DNA from: Prochlorococcus sp. AG-363-N20
GTDB taxonomy: Bacteria; Cyanobacteriota; Cyanobacteriia; PCC-6307; Cyanobiaceae
Assembly: GCA_003280105.1 (NCBI GenBank)
Contig: QCFX01000004.1
Location: forward strand, 1 to 64,000
Direction: 5' to 3'
DNA length: 64,000 nt
The position numbers and the translations under genes were made by a program. Positions 40,810 to 50,604 of the stretch are shown here, in pieces; position 1 is the stretch's first letter, and every line of letters starts with the position of its first letter. The notes beneath the pieces were generated by a model. The model had not been told where the DNA came from and searched no databases. It was given only the letters and a program-made list of their open reading frames with translations.

Positions 40810-41238
40810 GTGAACGCTGCTGAACAAGTTGAAAGTATTACTCATGCGCATGCACTTGCTTCAGCAGTGACCTTGGTTCGTCAGTATTTCCCTGCTGCTT
40901 CTGCCAATTTGACTCCATGGCGTGATGACCCTGAAACACGCCTTTGGCATGAGAGCGGGACTATTGATTTAGCTTTTCACTTCCCGGGTTGGACTCCCCG
41001 ATTGGAATGCCGAAGCCTATTATTGCAACTCATAATGAGCAAAGAGAAATTAGGCGCTGCTCCTTATTTGATTGGTGTTCTTATGCGAGGGATTACGTTT
41101 GAAGGAGAACGCTGGCGCCTTGCAACTATTGAAGATTGGTCACCGATAGGCTCCCATCTACCAAAATCTAATGAGTTAAAGCATTTGCATGCTATCTGTA
41201 GGGAATTATTTTCTCTTTTTCCTGAAACCACCTCCTGA
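40810..41238 (+). CDS. conserved cyanobacterial protein, unknown
   Basis: A 142-aa protein (HALASAVTLVRQYFPAASANLTPWRDDPETRLWHESGTIDLAFHFPGWTPRLECRSLLLQL) ending with a helical part. It reads like a small alpha/beta domain conserved in picocyanobacteria; function not recognised. GTG start at 40810 with GGAGATC eight bases ahead. It precedes the bilin genes. Confidence 0.65.
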   Translation: MNAAEQVESITHAHALASAVTLVRQYFPAASANLTPWRDDPETRLWHESGTIDLAFHFPGWTPRLECRSLLLQLIMSKEKLGAAPYLIGVLMRGITFEGERWRLATIEDWSPIGSHLPKSNELKHLHAICRELFSLFPETTS

Positions 41239-41325
41239 ATGGATTATCTTTTTATTCTTTGCAATCAAACCTCACAATTTAGTTAGGTTGCGTTTAGCTG
41301 TTTAACCTTTCATTTCACCTGTTCA

Positions 41326-42033
41326 ATGCCTGTAGCTTTAGCCAGTCAACTTAGAGAAGGTACCAAAAAGGCTCACACAATGGCTGAGAATACTGGCTTT
41401 GTGAGTTGTTTTCTTAAAGGGGTAGTTGATAAATCCTCGTATCGCACCTTGATCGCAGACCTTTTCTTCGTGTATTCAGCCATGGAAGATGAAATAGGTA
41501 GGCTTTGCAGCGAAGGACACCCTGTAATCAGTTTGATTGGGTATTCAGAATTAAACCGAAGAGAATCTTTGCAACAGGATCTTGCATTTTATTTTGGGAA
41601 TGATTGGGCTAATAGATTGTCACCAACACCTTCAGCTAAGGCATATGTTGAGAGAATTCATAAGGTAGCTAAAGATATGCCTGAATTACTAATTGGCCAT
41701 CATTACACTAGATATATTGGTGATCTTTCGGGTGGTCAGATGCTTAAGAAGATTGCCAAGCAAGCAATGAATCTTTCAGGTAATGATGGCCTGAAGTTTT
41801 ATGAATTTGAACGTATTCCAAATGAGAAAGCCTTTAAGACTAATTACAGTGCAACACTTAATTCATTACCAATAAATCAATCTATGGCTGATTTAATTGT
41901 TGAAGAAGCAAACAAAGCGTTTCAATACAATATGGAGGTTTTTAAGGAGTTAGAAGGTAATTTGATTGCTGCTATTGGAATAGTTCTTTTTCGATTTCTA
42001 ACAAGGCGCAAGCTGAAAGGTAGTACAGAATGA
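41326..42033 (+). CDS. ho1: heme oxygenase (biliverdin-producing)
   Basis: This enzyme opens heme to biliverdin IX-alpha with ferredoxin electrons, the first step to bilin pigments. The proximal His lies in LREGTKKAHTMAEN near residue 19 and the distal helix glycines in YIGDLSGGQMLKKIA near 128. Length 235 aa matches cyanobacterial HO1. pebA and pebB follow on the same strand, so its product is the substrate of PebA. Confidence 0.95.
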   Translation: MPVALASQLREGTKKAHTMAENTGFVSCFLKGVVDKSSYRTLIADLFFVYSAMEDEIGRLCSEGHPVISLIGYSELNRRESLQQDLAFYFGNDWANRLSPTPSAKAYVERIHKVAKDMPELLIGHHYTRYIGDLSGGQMLKKIAKQAMNLSGNDGLKFYEFERIPNEKAFKTNYSATLNSLPINQSMADLIVEEANKAFQYNMEVFKELEGNLIAAIGIVLFRFLTRRKLKGSTE

Positions 42034-42205
42034 CTTATTTTGCGGTAGACCCGATTGCTTGGTATTGCTTTATACTCATCTTTCTTTTTTAATATCTTAT
42101 TTTTTAATTATTAGAGCTTGGTTGTTTTAGATATTGAGAGAGGTATATATATCTCGTCAATGGATATAAAATCATTACGTCTGATACAGACTGCACTTCA
42201 ACTAA

Positions 42206-42940
<735 letters not shown>

Positions 42941-42955
42941 ATTTAGTTATAGTAA

Positions 42956-43729
42956 ATGGACAATATTCGTAAAAATAGTCTTGATGAAGTTAACTTGGAA
43001 GGCTGGATATGGAAAGATTTCCTTCAGCACGCTATTACATCCTTATCTCCTCTTGAACTTTCTTCTTATCCAATCCCTAGAAACTATCTGGACAGAAAGT
43101 CGATAGTTGGATCTAAACTAAAACCTCTTACTGCTCATACATCAACATGGGCCTGTTGCACTCAAAAGCTTCGTCAAGTTAGAGCAGCTTGTGTACAAGT
43201 AAATAGCGAAATATCTGTATTCAATTTTCTAATTAGCCCTTTATCAAGATATGACCTTCCTTTCTTTGGAGCTGATTTTGTAACACTACCTTCCGGGCAT
43301 CTGTTGGCTCTTGATTTTCAACCAGCTTTAAAAAATGATAATTTACATACAGCATATTTTTTAGAAAGGTTGCTTCCTGTTCATAAGCATTGGCAATCTC
43401 TTTTGCCCGATGGTGGAAATATTCCTGAGGAGGCAAAGAGATTTTTTTCCCCAGGCTTTTTATGGACGCGTCTTCCTCTGGAAGAAGACAGTAATAGGCT
43501 GATAGCCGAAGTTATCTTCCCAGCATTTTCTGAATATATCATTCTTTATATCAATCTCATACGACAGGCAAAAGCAGTATCTAACTATAGATCTAATTTG
43601 CTTTTAGATGGTCAAAAAAATTATATGAATTATAGGGCAGAAAAAGACCCTGCAAGGGCTATGCTTACTCGATTTTATGGTAAGGAATGGACTGAGAGAT
43701 ATATTCACGAAGTATTATTTGACTTATGA
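42956..43729 (+). CDS. pebB: phycoerythrobilin:ferredoxin oxidoreductase PebB
   Basis: PebB completes synthesis of phycoerythrobilin from dihydrobiliverdin, by channeling from PebA. The 257-aa product has LPFFGADFVTLPSGHLLALDFQPAL with the conserved Asp, a central FFSPGFLWTRLPLEED, and the C-terminal DPARAMLTRFYGKEWTERYIHEVLFDL. The ho1-pebA-pebB cluster supplies chromophore for phycoerythrin in low-light Prochlorococcus. Confidence 0.94.
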   Translation: MDNIRKNSLDEVNLEGWIWKDFLQHAITSLSPLELSSYPIPRNYLDRKSIVGSKLKPLTAHTSTWACCTQKLRQVRAACVQVNSEISVFNFLISPLSRYDLPFFGADFVTLPSGHLLALDFQPALKNDNLHTAYFLERLLPVHKHWQSLLPDGGNIPEEAKRFFSPGFLWTRLPLEEDSNRLIAEVIFPAFSEYIILYINLIRQAKAVSNYRSNLLLDGQKNYMNYRAEKDPARAMLTRFYGKEWTERYIHEVLFDL

Positions 43730-43834
43730 AAAGCAAATCAAATTACTTTTTTGGAAAATTCTTTTCTTTAGATCTTAAAATATCTTTAGTATTGCCTTCC
43801 TTGCTCTAAAGTTATAAATAATTTAACTTCACAA

Positions 43835-44311
43835 ATGCCTACAAAGATTTTGTTTGTTTGCTTGGGAAATATTTGCCGCTCCCCAGCTGCAGAAGCTGTT
43901 TTTCTAAAAATGTTAGAGACTAGGAAAAGCTTGGCTAAATATGAGATTGATTCGGCTGGTACAGGAGGTTGGCATGTTGGAAAGAAAGCTGATGAACGAA
44001 TGCGTAAAGCAGCCTCTAAAAGAGGAATCGAGATAAAAAGTCTGTCTAGACAAATTTCAGTGAAAGATTTTCAGGAATTTGATTTGATTCTCACTATGGA
44101 TTATGACAATTTAGCAAATGTTAAATCTCTCCTGGATAAGACGAGTAATCAATGTCATGCAGTGATTAAGCCAGTTCTTAGTTATGCGAGTTCTTCCAGC
44201 CTGATGGAAGTACCCGATCCATACTATGGAGGTGAACAAGGTTTTGAAGATGTTTTAGATTTGCTTGAAGATGCATGTGAAGGGCTTTTCATGGAGCTTA
44301 ACCAGGAGTAG
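43835..44311 (+). CDS. low-molecular-weight protein-tyrosine phosphatase
   Basis: A 158-aa phosphatase with the P-loop VCLGNICRSPAAEAVF (C-x5-R-S) at the N-terminus and the general-acid Asp in VPDPYYGGEQGFEDV near residue 128. Bacterial members act on tyrosine kinases or arsenate; here the substrate is unknown. The last 14 bp overlap the convergent panC-cmk gene. Confidence 0.92.
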   Translation: MPTKILFVCLGNICRSPAAEAVFLKMLETRKSLAKYEIDSAGTGGWHVGKKADERMRKAASKRGIEIKSLSRQISVKDFQEFDLILTMDYDNLANVKSLLDKTSNQCHAVIKPVLSYASSSSLMEVPDPYYGGEQGFEDVLDLLEDACEGLFMELNQE

Positions 44312-45848
44312 GCCAAACTTCCTCTGGGATTCTTTCTCTAAATAAATCTTCAATTGCAATAACAACATTATTAATATTCATGCCATCTGTGATTAGCTCT
44401 ATTGCATCGTCAGCTTTTACTAAAGGCGATATAGATCTTGTGCTATCTAATCGATCTCTTTCTTTTATTTGAGCCTCTACCTCGTTAATTTCTGATTTAA
44501 AAAATCCTTGATTCTTTAAATCAAGTACGCGTCTTCTTGCTCTTTCACCAGTTGAGGCTGTTAAAAAAACTTTTAACTCTGCATCAGGAAAGACAGCAGT
44601 TCCTATGTCTCTTCCTTCAGCGACTAGTCCTCCTTTCAGTCCGATTTTTTGTTGTTGGGTTGTAAGAAAGTCTCGCACTACTTTTTGTGCAGCTACAAAT
44701 GAAACCAAAGCAGTTATATCTGGTGACCTAATAGAATTTGAAATATTGTTGCCATTAACTATTACTTTTATGCTTTTGTCATGAGCTTGTTTTAATTCCA
44801 GGTCAAATGTTTTAAGTATCTTTTTTACAGCTTCTTCATTTTGAGGGTCAATCTCATTTTCTTTAAGGATCCAAGCCACCGATCTATACATTGCCCCAGT
44901 ATCTAAATAGAGAAGTCCAAGTTTTTTTGCTAGTTCTCGTGTCACAGTGCTTTTCCCTGCACCAGCGGGGCCATCGATAGCAACAATTGGATTTCGAGTC
45001 ATTAAAAAAGTGTGATCGATTAGACGTGTAGAACCACAACGAACTGCTGCAGCTAGGAGAGCAAGGTTTTTATTTTGCTTGATAGGTTGAAGAAATTGTG
45101 GGTCTAATAGTTCGACATAATCAACCTTCAAGCCATTTTGCTCTAGAGAAGATTTAATTGTTGGAATGTTTATGCCTTTTTGGTTTTTATAAGATGCAAC
45201 GGCATTGCTTAACTCTTTTGGTAGTGATTGTGCCATCAATCGCTCTGAGGCGTCTAAATATTGGTTCCTGGAACTACACGCAAGACCATCCTTATCTCTC
45301 ACAGTGGCCACACTTTTTATTTTGATTGCAAGATCTAAATCTTTCAGTAACGCTCGCAAAATCACTAGTTGCTGCCAGTCTTTTTCACCGAGCACTAGCA
45401 TTCGAGGCTTTACAAGGGTTAATAAACGCAAAACAACAGTTGCCACACCATCAAAGTGACCAGCTCTACTTTGACCACAGAGATAGGAAGTTAAGCTTTT
45501 GGGAACTTGTATTTGAAAATGCGACTTAGGACCTTTAGGGAATATTTGGTCGGTTGAAGGCGCCCATAAAGCATTAGCGCCAAAGGCAGTTGCTAGCTCG
45601 ATATCTTTTTCTAAACCTCGAGGGTAAGTTTTGAAATCCTCATCTGGGCCAAATTGGAGGGGGTTAACAAAAATGCTTACTAAGACCACTAATTCTTTTT
45701 TATTGAACTCACAAGTTCTGGCGACTTCAATTAAGCGACTATGTCCAGAATGCAAGCACCCCATAGTGGGGACTAAAATTATTTCAGCCCTTTGCTCTTC
45801 TCGCCACTGGCCTAATTCTTCGTGGGTTCTCAATATGGAAAAGTTCAC
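44298..45848 (-). CDS. panC/cmk: bifunctional pantoate--beta-alanine ligase / cytidylate kinase
   Basis: A 516-aa fusion characteristic of cyanobacteria. The N-terminal PanC half makes pantothenate for CoA, with VPTMGCLHSGHSRLIEVA and SIFVNPLQFGPDEDF, and GEKDWQQLVILR in the substrate site. The C-terminal half, from about residue 284, is cytidylate kinase: IVAIDGPAGAGKSTVTRELAKKLGLLYLDTGAMYRSVAW (P-loop) and LVAEGRDIGTAVFPDAELKVFL. The joining is in frame and family-typical, not a sequencing artefact. Confidence 0.95.
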   Translation of the reverse strand: MNFSILRTHEELGQWREEQRAEIILVPTMGCLHSGHSRLIEVARTCEFNKKELVVLVSIFVNPLQFGPDEDFKTYPRGLEKDIELATAFGANALWAPSTDQIFPKGPKSHFQIQVPKSLTSYLCGQSRAGHFDGVATVVLRLLTLVKPRMLVLGEKDWQQLVILRALLKDLDLAIKIKSVATVRDKDGLACSSRNQYLDASERLMAQSLPKELSNAVASYKNQKGINIPTIKSSLEQNGLKVDYVELLDPQFLQPIKQNKNLALLAAAVRCGSTRLIDHTFLMTRNPIVAIDGPAGAGKSTVTRELAKKLGLLYLDTGAMYRSVAWILKENEIDPQNEEAVKKILKTFDLELKQAHDKSIKVIVNGNNISNSIRSPDITALVSFVAAQKVVRDFLTTQQQKIGLKGGLVAEGRDIGTAVFPDAELKVFLTASTGERARRRVLDLKNQGFFKSEINEVEAQIKERDRLDSTRSISPLVKADDAIELITDGMNINNVVIAIEDLFRERIPEEVWPTPG

Positions 45849-45984
45849 GAGGCTGAAATGCTTCTCAATGGATTTGCTTGAACCTTAGAGGGCCAAAATC
45901 CTCTAAAGGATTATTTGCATACTGGCTGAATAGAGAATTAAAGAGGAAGATCAAGTCAGAAGCAAAACAGGAATTTTCAAAACT

Positions 45985-47025
45985 ATGGATTACAAGAGTG
46001 CTGGTGTTGATGTAGAGGCAGGAAGACAATTTGTTCAGCGCATTAAATCTAGTGTTGAGTCGACTTTTCGCCCAGAAGTAATTGGAGGTTTAGGAGGCTT
46101 TGGGGGCTGTATCCGTTTACCTGAAGGTTTCTCAAAGCCTGTTTTAGTTGCAGGAACAGATGGGGTAGGTACCAAACTGGAATTGGCTCAGGATTATCAC
46201 GCTCACTTTGGAATAGGCATTGATCTAGTGGGGATGTGTGTCAACGACGTCATTACTAGCGCCGCTCTCCCATTGTTTTTCTTGGATTACATAGCAACTG
46301 GGTCACTAACGCCAGAAGCCATGACTGAAGTAATTGAGGGGATAGGAAAAGCTTGCTTACTTAGTGAATGTGCACTTTTAGGGGGTGAAACTGCTGAGAT
46401 GCCAGGCTTTTATCCAAAAGGCAGATATGACTTAGCTGGTTTTTGTGTGGCTGTTGTTGAAGAAGAAAAATTGATTAATGGAAAGAATATTCAATCTGGA
46501 GATCACATCATAGGTATTCCAAGTAATGGGATTCATAGCAACGGTTTCAGCCTTGTTCGAAAGGTTTTGCAGATGACTGATGTGAGTCTTAAAACAGTTT
46601 TTGGCTCTGATCAAAAACCATTGATTGAAGCTTTACTTGAACCAACAGCTTTATACGTACAGCTTGTGAAAGCTCTCTTATTGGAGAAAGTACCCATTAA
46701 TGGCATGGCACATATCACTGGTGGAGGCTTGCCCGAGAATTTACCTAGATGCCTACCAAAAGGACTTTCAGCTTTTGTAGATAAATATTCCTGGCAAAGA
46801 CCAGATATCTTCACCTGGCTTCAAGAGACTGGAGAAATTCCTGAGGTTGATTTATGGAATACGTTTAACCTTGGCGTAGGTTTTTGCATAATCGTTTCTC
46901 CAGAAGCTGTTCAGGCTGCTTTAGATGTATGTAAGGGCAATGCTTTTGAAGCTTGGGATCTCGGAAGAATTGAGGAAGCGTCCACTGGGAATAGCAGGAG
47001 TCAAATCAGAGGAATCCCCTTATAA
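45985..47025 (+). CDS. purM: phosphoribosylformylglycinamidine cyclo-ligase
   Basis: PurM closes the imidazole ring to form AIR in purine synthesis; AIR is also the substrate of ThiC encoded at 16166. The 346-aa product has [49 protein letters not shown], the [11 protein letters not shown] loop and [13 protein letters not shown]. Length is normal. Divergent from panC-cmk. Confidence 0.96.
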   Translation: MDYKSAGVDVEAGRQFVQRIKSSVESTFRPEVIGGLGGFGGCIRLPEGFSKPVLVAGTDGVGTKLELAQDYHAHFGIGIDLVGMCVNDVITSAALPLFFLDYIATGSLTPEAMTEVIEGIGKACLLSECALLGGETAEMPGFYPKGRYDLAGFCVAVVEEEKLINGKNIQSGDHIIGIPSNGIHSNGFSLVRKVLQMTDVSLKTVFGSDQKPLIEALLEPTALYVQLVKALLLEKVPINGMAHITGGGLPENLPRCLPKGLSAFVDKYSWQRPDIFTWLQETGEIPEVDLWNTFNLGVGFCIIVSPEAVQAALDVCKGNAFEAWDLGRIEEASTGNSRSQIRGIPL

Positions 47026-47183
47026 AACGATTTCCTGTGAAATGGTTTAACAGGTATGGATTGCGTCGGATTTCTACGAGGATTGTCTTAAACACCAAGT
47101 TTTTTCTAACGGCTAGTAATATCAGGTCAATGCAAGCCGAAGAGTTTTTCGGAAGTTGCGAAGTTAGATTTTGAATTATCTCA

Positions 47184-47852
47184 ATGCCCTTTGATAATCC
47201 ACAGCGTTTGACGCGCAGGCGTAGTTCCGCAGGACCAATGCCTCCTCGCCGCCCTTTAGGAATAGGCGATGAAAATAATCCGCATAGACAGGGACCGAGA
47301 CCAACTTTTTTGACCCTTAGGGATCATGGAAAGGTTTATGTGGCTGATTTGCCGAACCTGTCTGATGGTCAACTCGCCCATATATCTAATGAGGCTCAGG
47401 AAGTTCTCACAAGCCTTGAGCGGCGTCTTGTTGATCTTGAAAAGGAGAACGCGAATGGTTCCGGCGATAATGACACGCTGATAAAGGCTTCTACTAAAAG
47501 AGATGTCACGCTCAGATTTATTAGAGCAATTCAAGATGAACAGGAACATAGACGCAATAATCCAGCTCTAAAAAGTGCTGCTGCTGAATCCTTACCGCGT
47601 ACATTTTTAGAAGTTGCAAGACATCGCTTGCCAGGAGCTACTTTTGATTCTCTGCTTAGAGAAGCTTTAGAGGCATGTGCTCAAGAAGGGAAGGATGAAG
47701 AACCCCCTGCTGCTACACCTCCGGTGGCCGCCCCACCTCAGCCGCCGGTCAAGGTAGTCCATTTGCGCTCACCTTCTCCTACTTCTTCAAAAAATTCTAT
47801 GCCTGTTGTAGTTAGCCCTGACCCGAAGATTCCAAATGGCACGATTGCTTGA
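47184..47852 (+). CDS. conserved cyanobacterial protein with proline-rich tail, unknown
   Basis: A 222-aa protein with a basic N-terminal tail (RRRSSAGPMPPRRPLG), a folded middle (FLTLRDHGKVYVADLPNLSDGQLAHISNEAQEVLTSLERRLVDLEKE, likely alpha-helical) and a proline-rich C-terminus (PPAATPPVAAPPQPPVKVV). The tails suggest disorder. No function recognised. It marks the left edge of the accessory island. Confidence 0.65.
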   Translation: MPFDNPQRLTRRRSSAGPMPPRRPLGIGDENNPHRQGPRPTFLTLRDHGKVYVADLPNLSDGQLAHISNEAQEVLTSLERRLVDLEKENANGSGDNDTLIKASTKRDVTLRFIRAIQDEQEHRRNNPALKSAAAESLPRTFLEVARHRLPGATFDSLLREALEACAQEGKDEEPPAATPPVAAPPQPPVKVVHLRSPSPTSSKNSMPVVVSPDPKIPNGTIA

Positions 47853-47968
47853 GAAAGTGAAAAGATTAGATGACTTTTCTCAAGACAATTGCTCTTTAGC
47901 TTTAATGGGTTCAACAGTAAAATGCTGGAATTTGAATCATATAAATTTATATTCTTACCTGTAACTAG

Positions 47969-48136
47969 ATGGCCTTTAATTGTGATTCTTCTAAGTCATT
48001 AGAGGAAGTCAAACTATCAGACAATACCTTGCCAGATAATAATGTCGCCAATACATATCTTTGCTTTCATTGCAAGAGAACTGCTACTAATGGAATAAGA
48101 TGTCAAGGAATGTGTGTTGCTGATTCTGATTATTAG
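47969..48136 (+). CDS. 55-aa Cys-rich small protein
   Basis: Too short for the ORF track. It reads MAFNCDSSKSLEEVK, then NTYLCFHCKRTATNGIRCQGMCVADSDY. The spacing C-x2-C-x10-C-x3-C looks like a small zinc ribbon or knuckle at the C-terminus behind a variable, disordered N-terminus. I recall similar C-terminal GMCVAD-type peptides in Prochlorococcus and Synechococcus genomic islands. No SD is evident. Function unknown. Confidence 0.65.
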   Translation: MAFNCDSSKSLEEVKLSDNTLPDNNVANTYLCFHCKRTATNGIRCQGMCVADSDY

Positions 48137-48175
48137 CATCTTCCAACTATTACTATTGAAAGATAATAGCTACTT

Positions 48176-48619
48176 TTAATCTATGGCATCTATTATACCT
48201 TCGGTAATGTAACGTGCCATTTGCATGATATTTTGATCGATTGTTCTTTGCGCCGTACTCCATTTCTTGGATATCTTCTTGGATAATTTATTGTTTTTTG
48301 CATATTTAATCATAGTATTTGCTAGATGAGGTGGAAGCTCTGCTTTGTTTTCTTGAGCCAGCAGTTCCCATTTTTCTCTGTCTATAAGACCAATTGATTG
48401 GATGTCTTCGGTGCCTGCATACTTATACAGTTCCAGAATCCCAACATATAGGAAAATCTGACCTAACTGATGCAATGGGCTTTCAGTTGTCTCTGAGACG
48501 GCATATTCTTTGAGCATATTGCATAGCTCGGAATTCTTCCCTTCCTCTCCTTCCTTTGCTGCATTTAGAACTCTGTAGAATCTGCTGAACTCAACTGGTT
48601 TTGACACAACACCCTTCAC
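48176..48619 (-). CDS. hypothetical helical protein, unknown
   Basis: A 147-aa protein predicted mainly helical (FSRFYRVLNAAKEGEEGKNSELCNMLKEY; LHQLGQIFLYVGILELYKYAG; KKWSTAQRTIDQNIMQMARYITEGIIDAID). There is no motif I recognise. It lies in the island between the Cys-rich peptide and the recombinase-like gene, on the minus strand like the latter. Confidence 0.5.
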   Translation of the reverse strand: MKGVVSKPVEFSRFYRVLNAAKEGEEGKNSELCNMLKEYAVSETTESPLHQLGQIFLYVGILELYKYAGTEDIQSIGLIDREKWELLAQENKAELPPHLANTMIKYAKNNKLSKKISKKWSTAQRTIDQNIMQMARYITEGIIDAID

Positions 48620-48789
48620 TTTTTAATTCCATAATACTTACCGCAACAAGCATTCCTATTTCTTTTTCTTCAAGGCAGCCTTTTAATAAAGCGCATAAGG
48701 CACTTGGAATACATGTTGAACCAACCTTTTGTGTATCAAGAGAATTCTTAGGGGACCTATATTTTCTGCAAGTATTTAGATCACTATGA
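48601..48789 (+). CDS. possible 62-aa small protein
   Basis: A TTG-start ORF (SSRQPFNKAHKALGIHVEPTFCVSREFLGDLYFLQVFRSL) fills an otherwise empty gap between two minus-strand genes. The C-terminal half looks protein-like, but the frame has no ATG and overlaps the start of the neighbour by 19 bp. It could be a relic or chance. Confidence 0.25.
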   Translation: MTQHPSLFNSIILTATSIPISFSSRQPFNKAHKALGIHVEPTFCVSREFLGDLYFLQVFRSL

Positions 48790-48810
48790 CTTGTTTTAAT
48801 TTAGATATTT

Positions 48811-49446
48811 TTAAGGCTCACTGTTCTCAACTATTACCCGTCTAATTGTAGAAAGGGCAAGGCTTGTCTGATCTCGGATAGTTCTATAAGAATACCCTTC
48901 TTTTCTTAACCTGATAACAAGCTTTTCTTTGGCTTCATTTATTCTTGGCCTACCTCCTAGATTTTTAAATTCGTTGCTCTTGTGCTTCTTGATCGGAAGA
49001 CTTTGGCTGGATTTTGAGAAAGGTTCTATTTTTAAAAGAGCCTTAAGAAATCCCATAACTGCTGGTGAAACTGTCCCAATATCTTTTGTATCAATCAGCC
49101 CATCTAGCGTTTTGATTTGTATTCTTTTTTTCAGTAGTTGATCAACCTGACTGATTATTGACACTTGACTATCTCCTAAGCAGTTCAAGCTAGAGACTAT
49201 TAATTGGTCCCCTTCAGCCATTGAAAGCAATGCTTTTGATAGTTCTGGCTTGGCTTGATCAATAAACTCATCGTGCACTTGCTCTAGAAAAATCTTTTTA
49301 CACCCTTCCTTTGTTAATCGATCAACTTCCGCTTGGGTAACCTTATTAGAGGGATGACGGACTAGGTAGCCAATAGATTTGTACTTGTGAAAAAAGGGCG
49401 ATCTATTCAAGAAGCCCTGAGTCCCATTTAGACCCACATTTCCCAT
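48811..49446 (-). CDS. serine recombinase (resolvase)-like protein lacking catalytic residues
   Basis: A 211-aa protein with a resolvase-like N-terminal domain (SIGYLVRHPSNKVTQAEVDRLTKEGCKKIFLEQ... LSKALLSMAEGDQLIVSSLNCLGDS... LLKKRIQIKTLDGLIDTKD) and a C-terminal Hin-type helix-turn-helix (GGRPRINEAKEKLVIRLRKEGYSYRTIRDQTSLALSTIRRVI). In active enzymes the motifs read Y-x-R-V-S and D-R-L-x-R-S; here they are YLVRH and NCLGDS, so the nucleophile Ser context and the key Arg residues are missing. It is likely a DNA-binding protein without recombinase activity. Confidence 0.75.
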   Translation of the reverse strand: MGNVGLNGTQGFLNRSPFFHKYKSIGYLVRHPSNKVTQAEVDRLTKEGCKKIFLEQVHDEFIDQAKPELSKALLSMAEGDQLIVSSLNCLGDSQVSIISQVDQLLKKRIQIKTLDGLIDTKDIGTVSPAVMGFLKALLKIEPFSKSSQSLPIKKHKSNEFKNLGGRPRINEAKEKLVIRLRKEGYSYRTIRDQTSLALSTIRRVIVENSEP

Positions 49447-49662
49447 GCTCTTAAAACTGTTATTAAAACCTAGTTTAGTTACTAGTGTTCTTATAACAAG
49501 TAACTAGAACAATTTTAATAGATTTAATTTGGTTTAGTAAGGAGATTAGTTCTCTTCTAGACGTAGTAAAAATCCCATGTTTTTATGACTTGTTGTAAAG
49601 CGCCAACCGTTTGCGGTTCGCCTGCGCCTTTGCTATAGTACAAAAATACTATACTCTCTCTT
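49447..49662. other. intergenic region with hairpin and promoter palindrome
   Basis: 216 bp between divergent genes. A GC-rich hairpin, AACCG-TTTG-CGGTT, within GCGCCAACCG...CGCCTGCGCC lies near 49598-49628, standing out from the AT-rich surroundings. It is followed by the TATAGTA/TACTATA palindrome. No gene seen. Confidence 0.4.
49634..49653. promoter_or_regulatory. inverted repeat over the promoter of the DUF1651 gene
   Basis: TATAGTA-CAAAAA-TACTATA is a perfect 7-bp inverted repeat ending 9 bp before the ATG at 49663. TATACT within it could serve as the -10 box. It is a candidate operator for autoregulation or for the adjacent recombinase-like protein. Confidence 0.45.
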
Positions 49663-49920
49663 ATGTCGCCTGGTGCTGATGTCTGGATTCAGGATCCACA
49701 AGAAAAATGGTCTCTTAGGTTTCATGAAGACCCAAAATCTTGGAGCGCATTTCCATTTGTTTTTGTAGACCGTGGAAGAGCTATGCGTGACGGTTCGCCA
49801 GCACTTTTGAAAAGCAGGAGTTATTTGCCTAAGTGCGATGCAATAGAAATTTGGACAACATTAATAGAAAAAGGTTGGAAAAAAGTTTCTCCTCAATGGA
49901 ACTTTGAAATAGAGCCTTAG
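49663..49920 (+). CDS. DUF1651 family protein
   Basis: An 85-aa protein with the DUF1651 pattern: WIQDPQEKWSLRFHEDPKSWSAFPFVFVDRGRAMRDGSPALLKSRSYLPKCDAIEIWTTLIEKGWKKVSPQW. The family is small, found mainly in marine picocyanobacteria, often in variable regions, and has no known function. The gene sits directly behind a palindromic promoter. Confidence 0.8.
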   Translation: MSPGADVWIQDPQEKWSLRFHEDPKSWSAFPFVFVDRGRAMRDGSPALLKSRSYLPKCDAIEIWTTLIEKGWKKVSPQWNFEIEP

Positions 49921-49977
49921 TATTTGATCTTTTGCCGGCTGTAATACCATTCATTGATCTGACCCTGTTCCTCAGCT

Positions 49978-50523
49978 TTAGGCCAATCGAAAGATCTTTT
50001 TGATATTCAATAGAAATACTCCAGTATGTTCGTAAATATGTTTTCTTTCCCTTTTGATGTGAAGGTTATAAGGATTCGTAAAAATAGCAATTAAGATTCT
50101 TGCAAATCTTACGAAATTTGGTTTCACTGCTTTCGATACCGTTAATAGATCATTGAAATCATTGGCAGAAGCATCTTGCAATTCGGCAATTTTTGAAGTA
50201 TCCAAAAGATCTTGACTGATAAGAATAGTTAGGGTTTTATTTCTTTCACTAATTTTGATTGATGCCAGTAATAGCTTAAATGCTTTGAGTGAGGATACAT
50301 CTCCCTTGATGATCTCTGTTAGCACACTTTGATACAAGGTTTCCCACTTATACGGCTCTTCCTTGAAAAGGTAAATTTCCCTTTGCCATTTATCTGCTTC
50401 GTTTGCCTTTGCTAGCCTGTTCTCTTCGTGAATCTCATTTTGTTCAGATTTCCAATAATTATATAAAGGAGAACTTTGTTGAATATTCTCCCTCAATTTT
50501 TTGTTGTTAGGTGATTTTTTCAT
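49978..50523 (-). CDS. hypothetical protein, unknown
   Basis: A 181-aa charged, largely helical protein (NKKLRENIQQSSPLYNYWKSEQNEIHEENRLAKANEADKWQREIYLF ... LLASIKISERNKTLTILISQDLLDTSKIAELQD). No domain recognised. AT-rich and located in the island; its reading may be an island-specific orphan. No clear SD. Confidence 0.45.
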   Translation of the reverse strand: MKKSPNNKKLRENIQQSSPLYNYWKSEQNEIHEENRLAKANEADKWQREIYLFKEEPYKWETLYQSVLTEIIKGDVSSLKAFKLLLASIKISERNKTLTILISQDLLDTSKIAELQDASANDFNDLLTVSKAVKPNFVRFARILIAIFTNPYNLHIKRERKHIYEHTGVFLLNIKKIFRLA

Positions 50524-50604
50524 TGTTTCTTAGTTGAAGCTGAGCTTGTTTTCGATTCTTAGAAGGATTGCATCAAAATGGTTTTATACCTTGAATTTTA
50601 GAAT

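Noticed and set aside
44298-45848. PanC-Cmk fusion as an assembly error
   Set aside because: The bifunctional panC-cmk gene is the normal arrangement in many cyanobacteria, and the joint is in frame.
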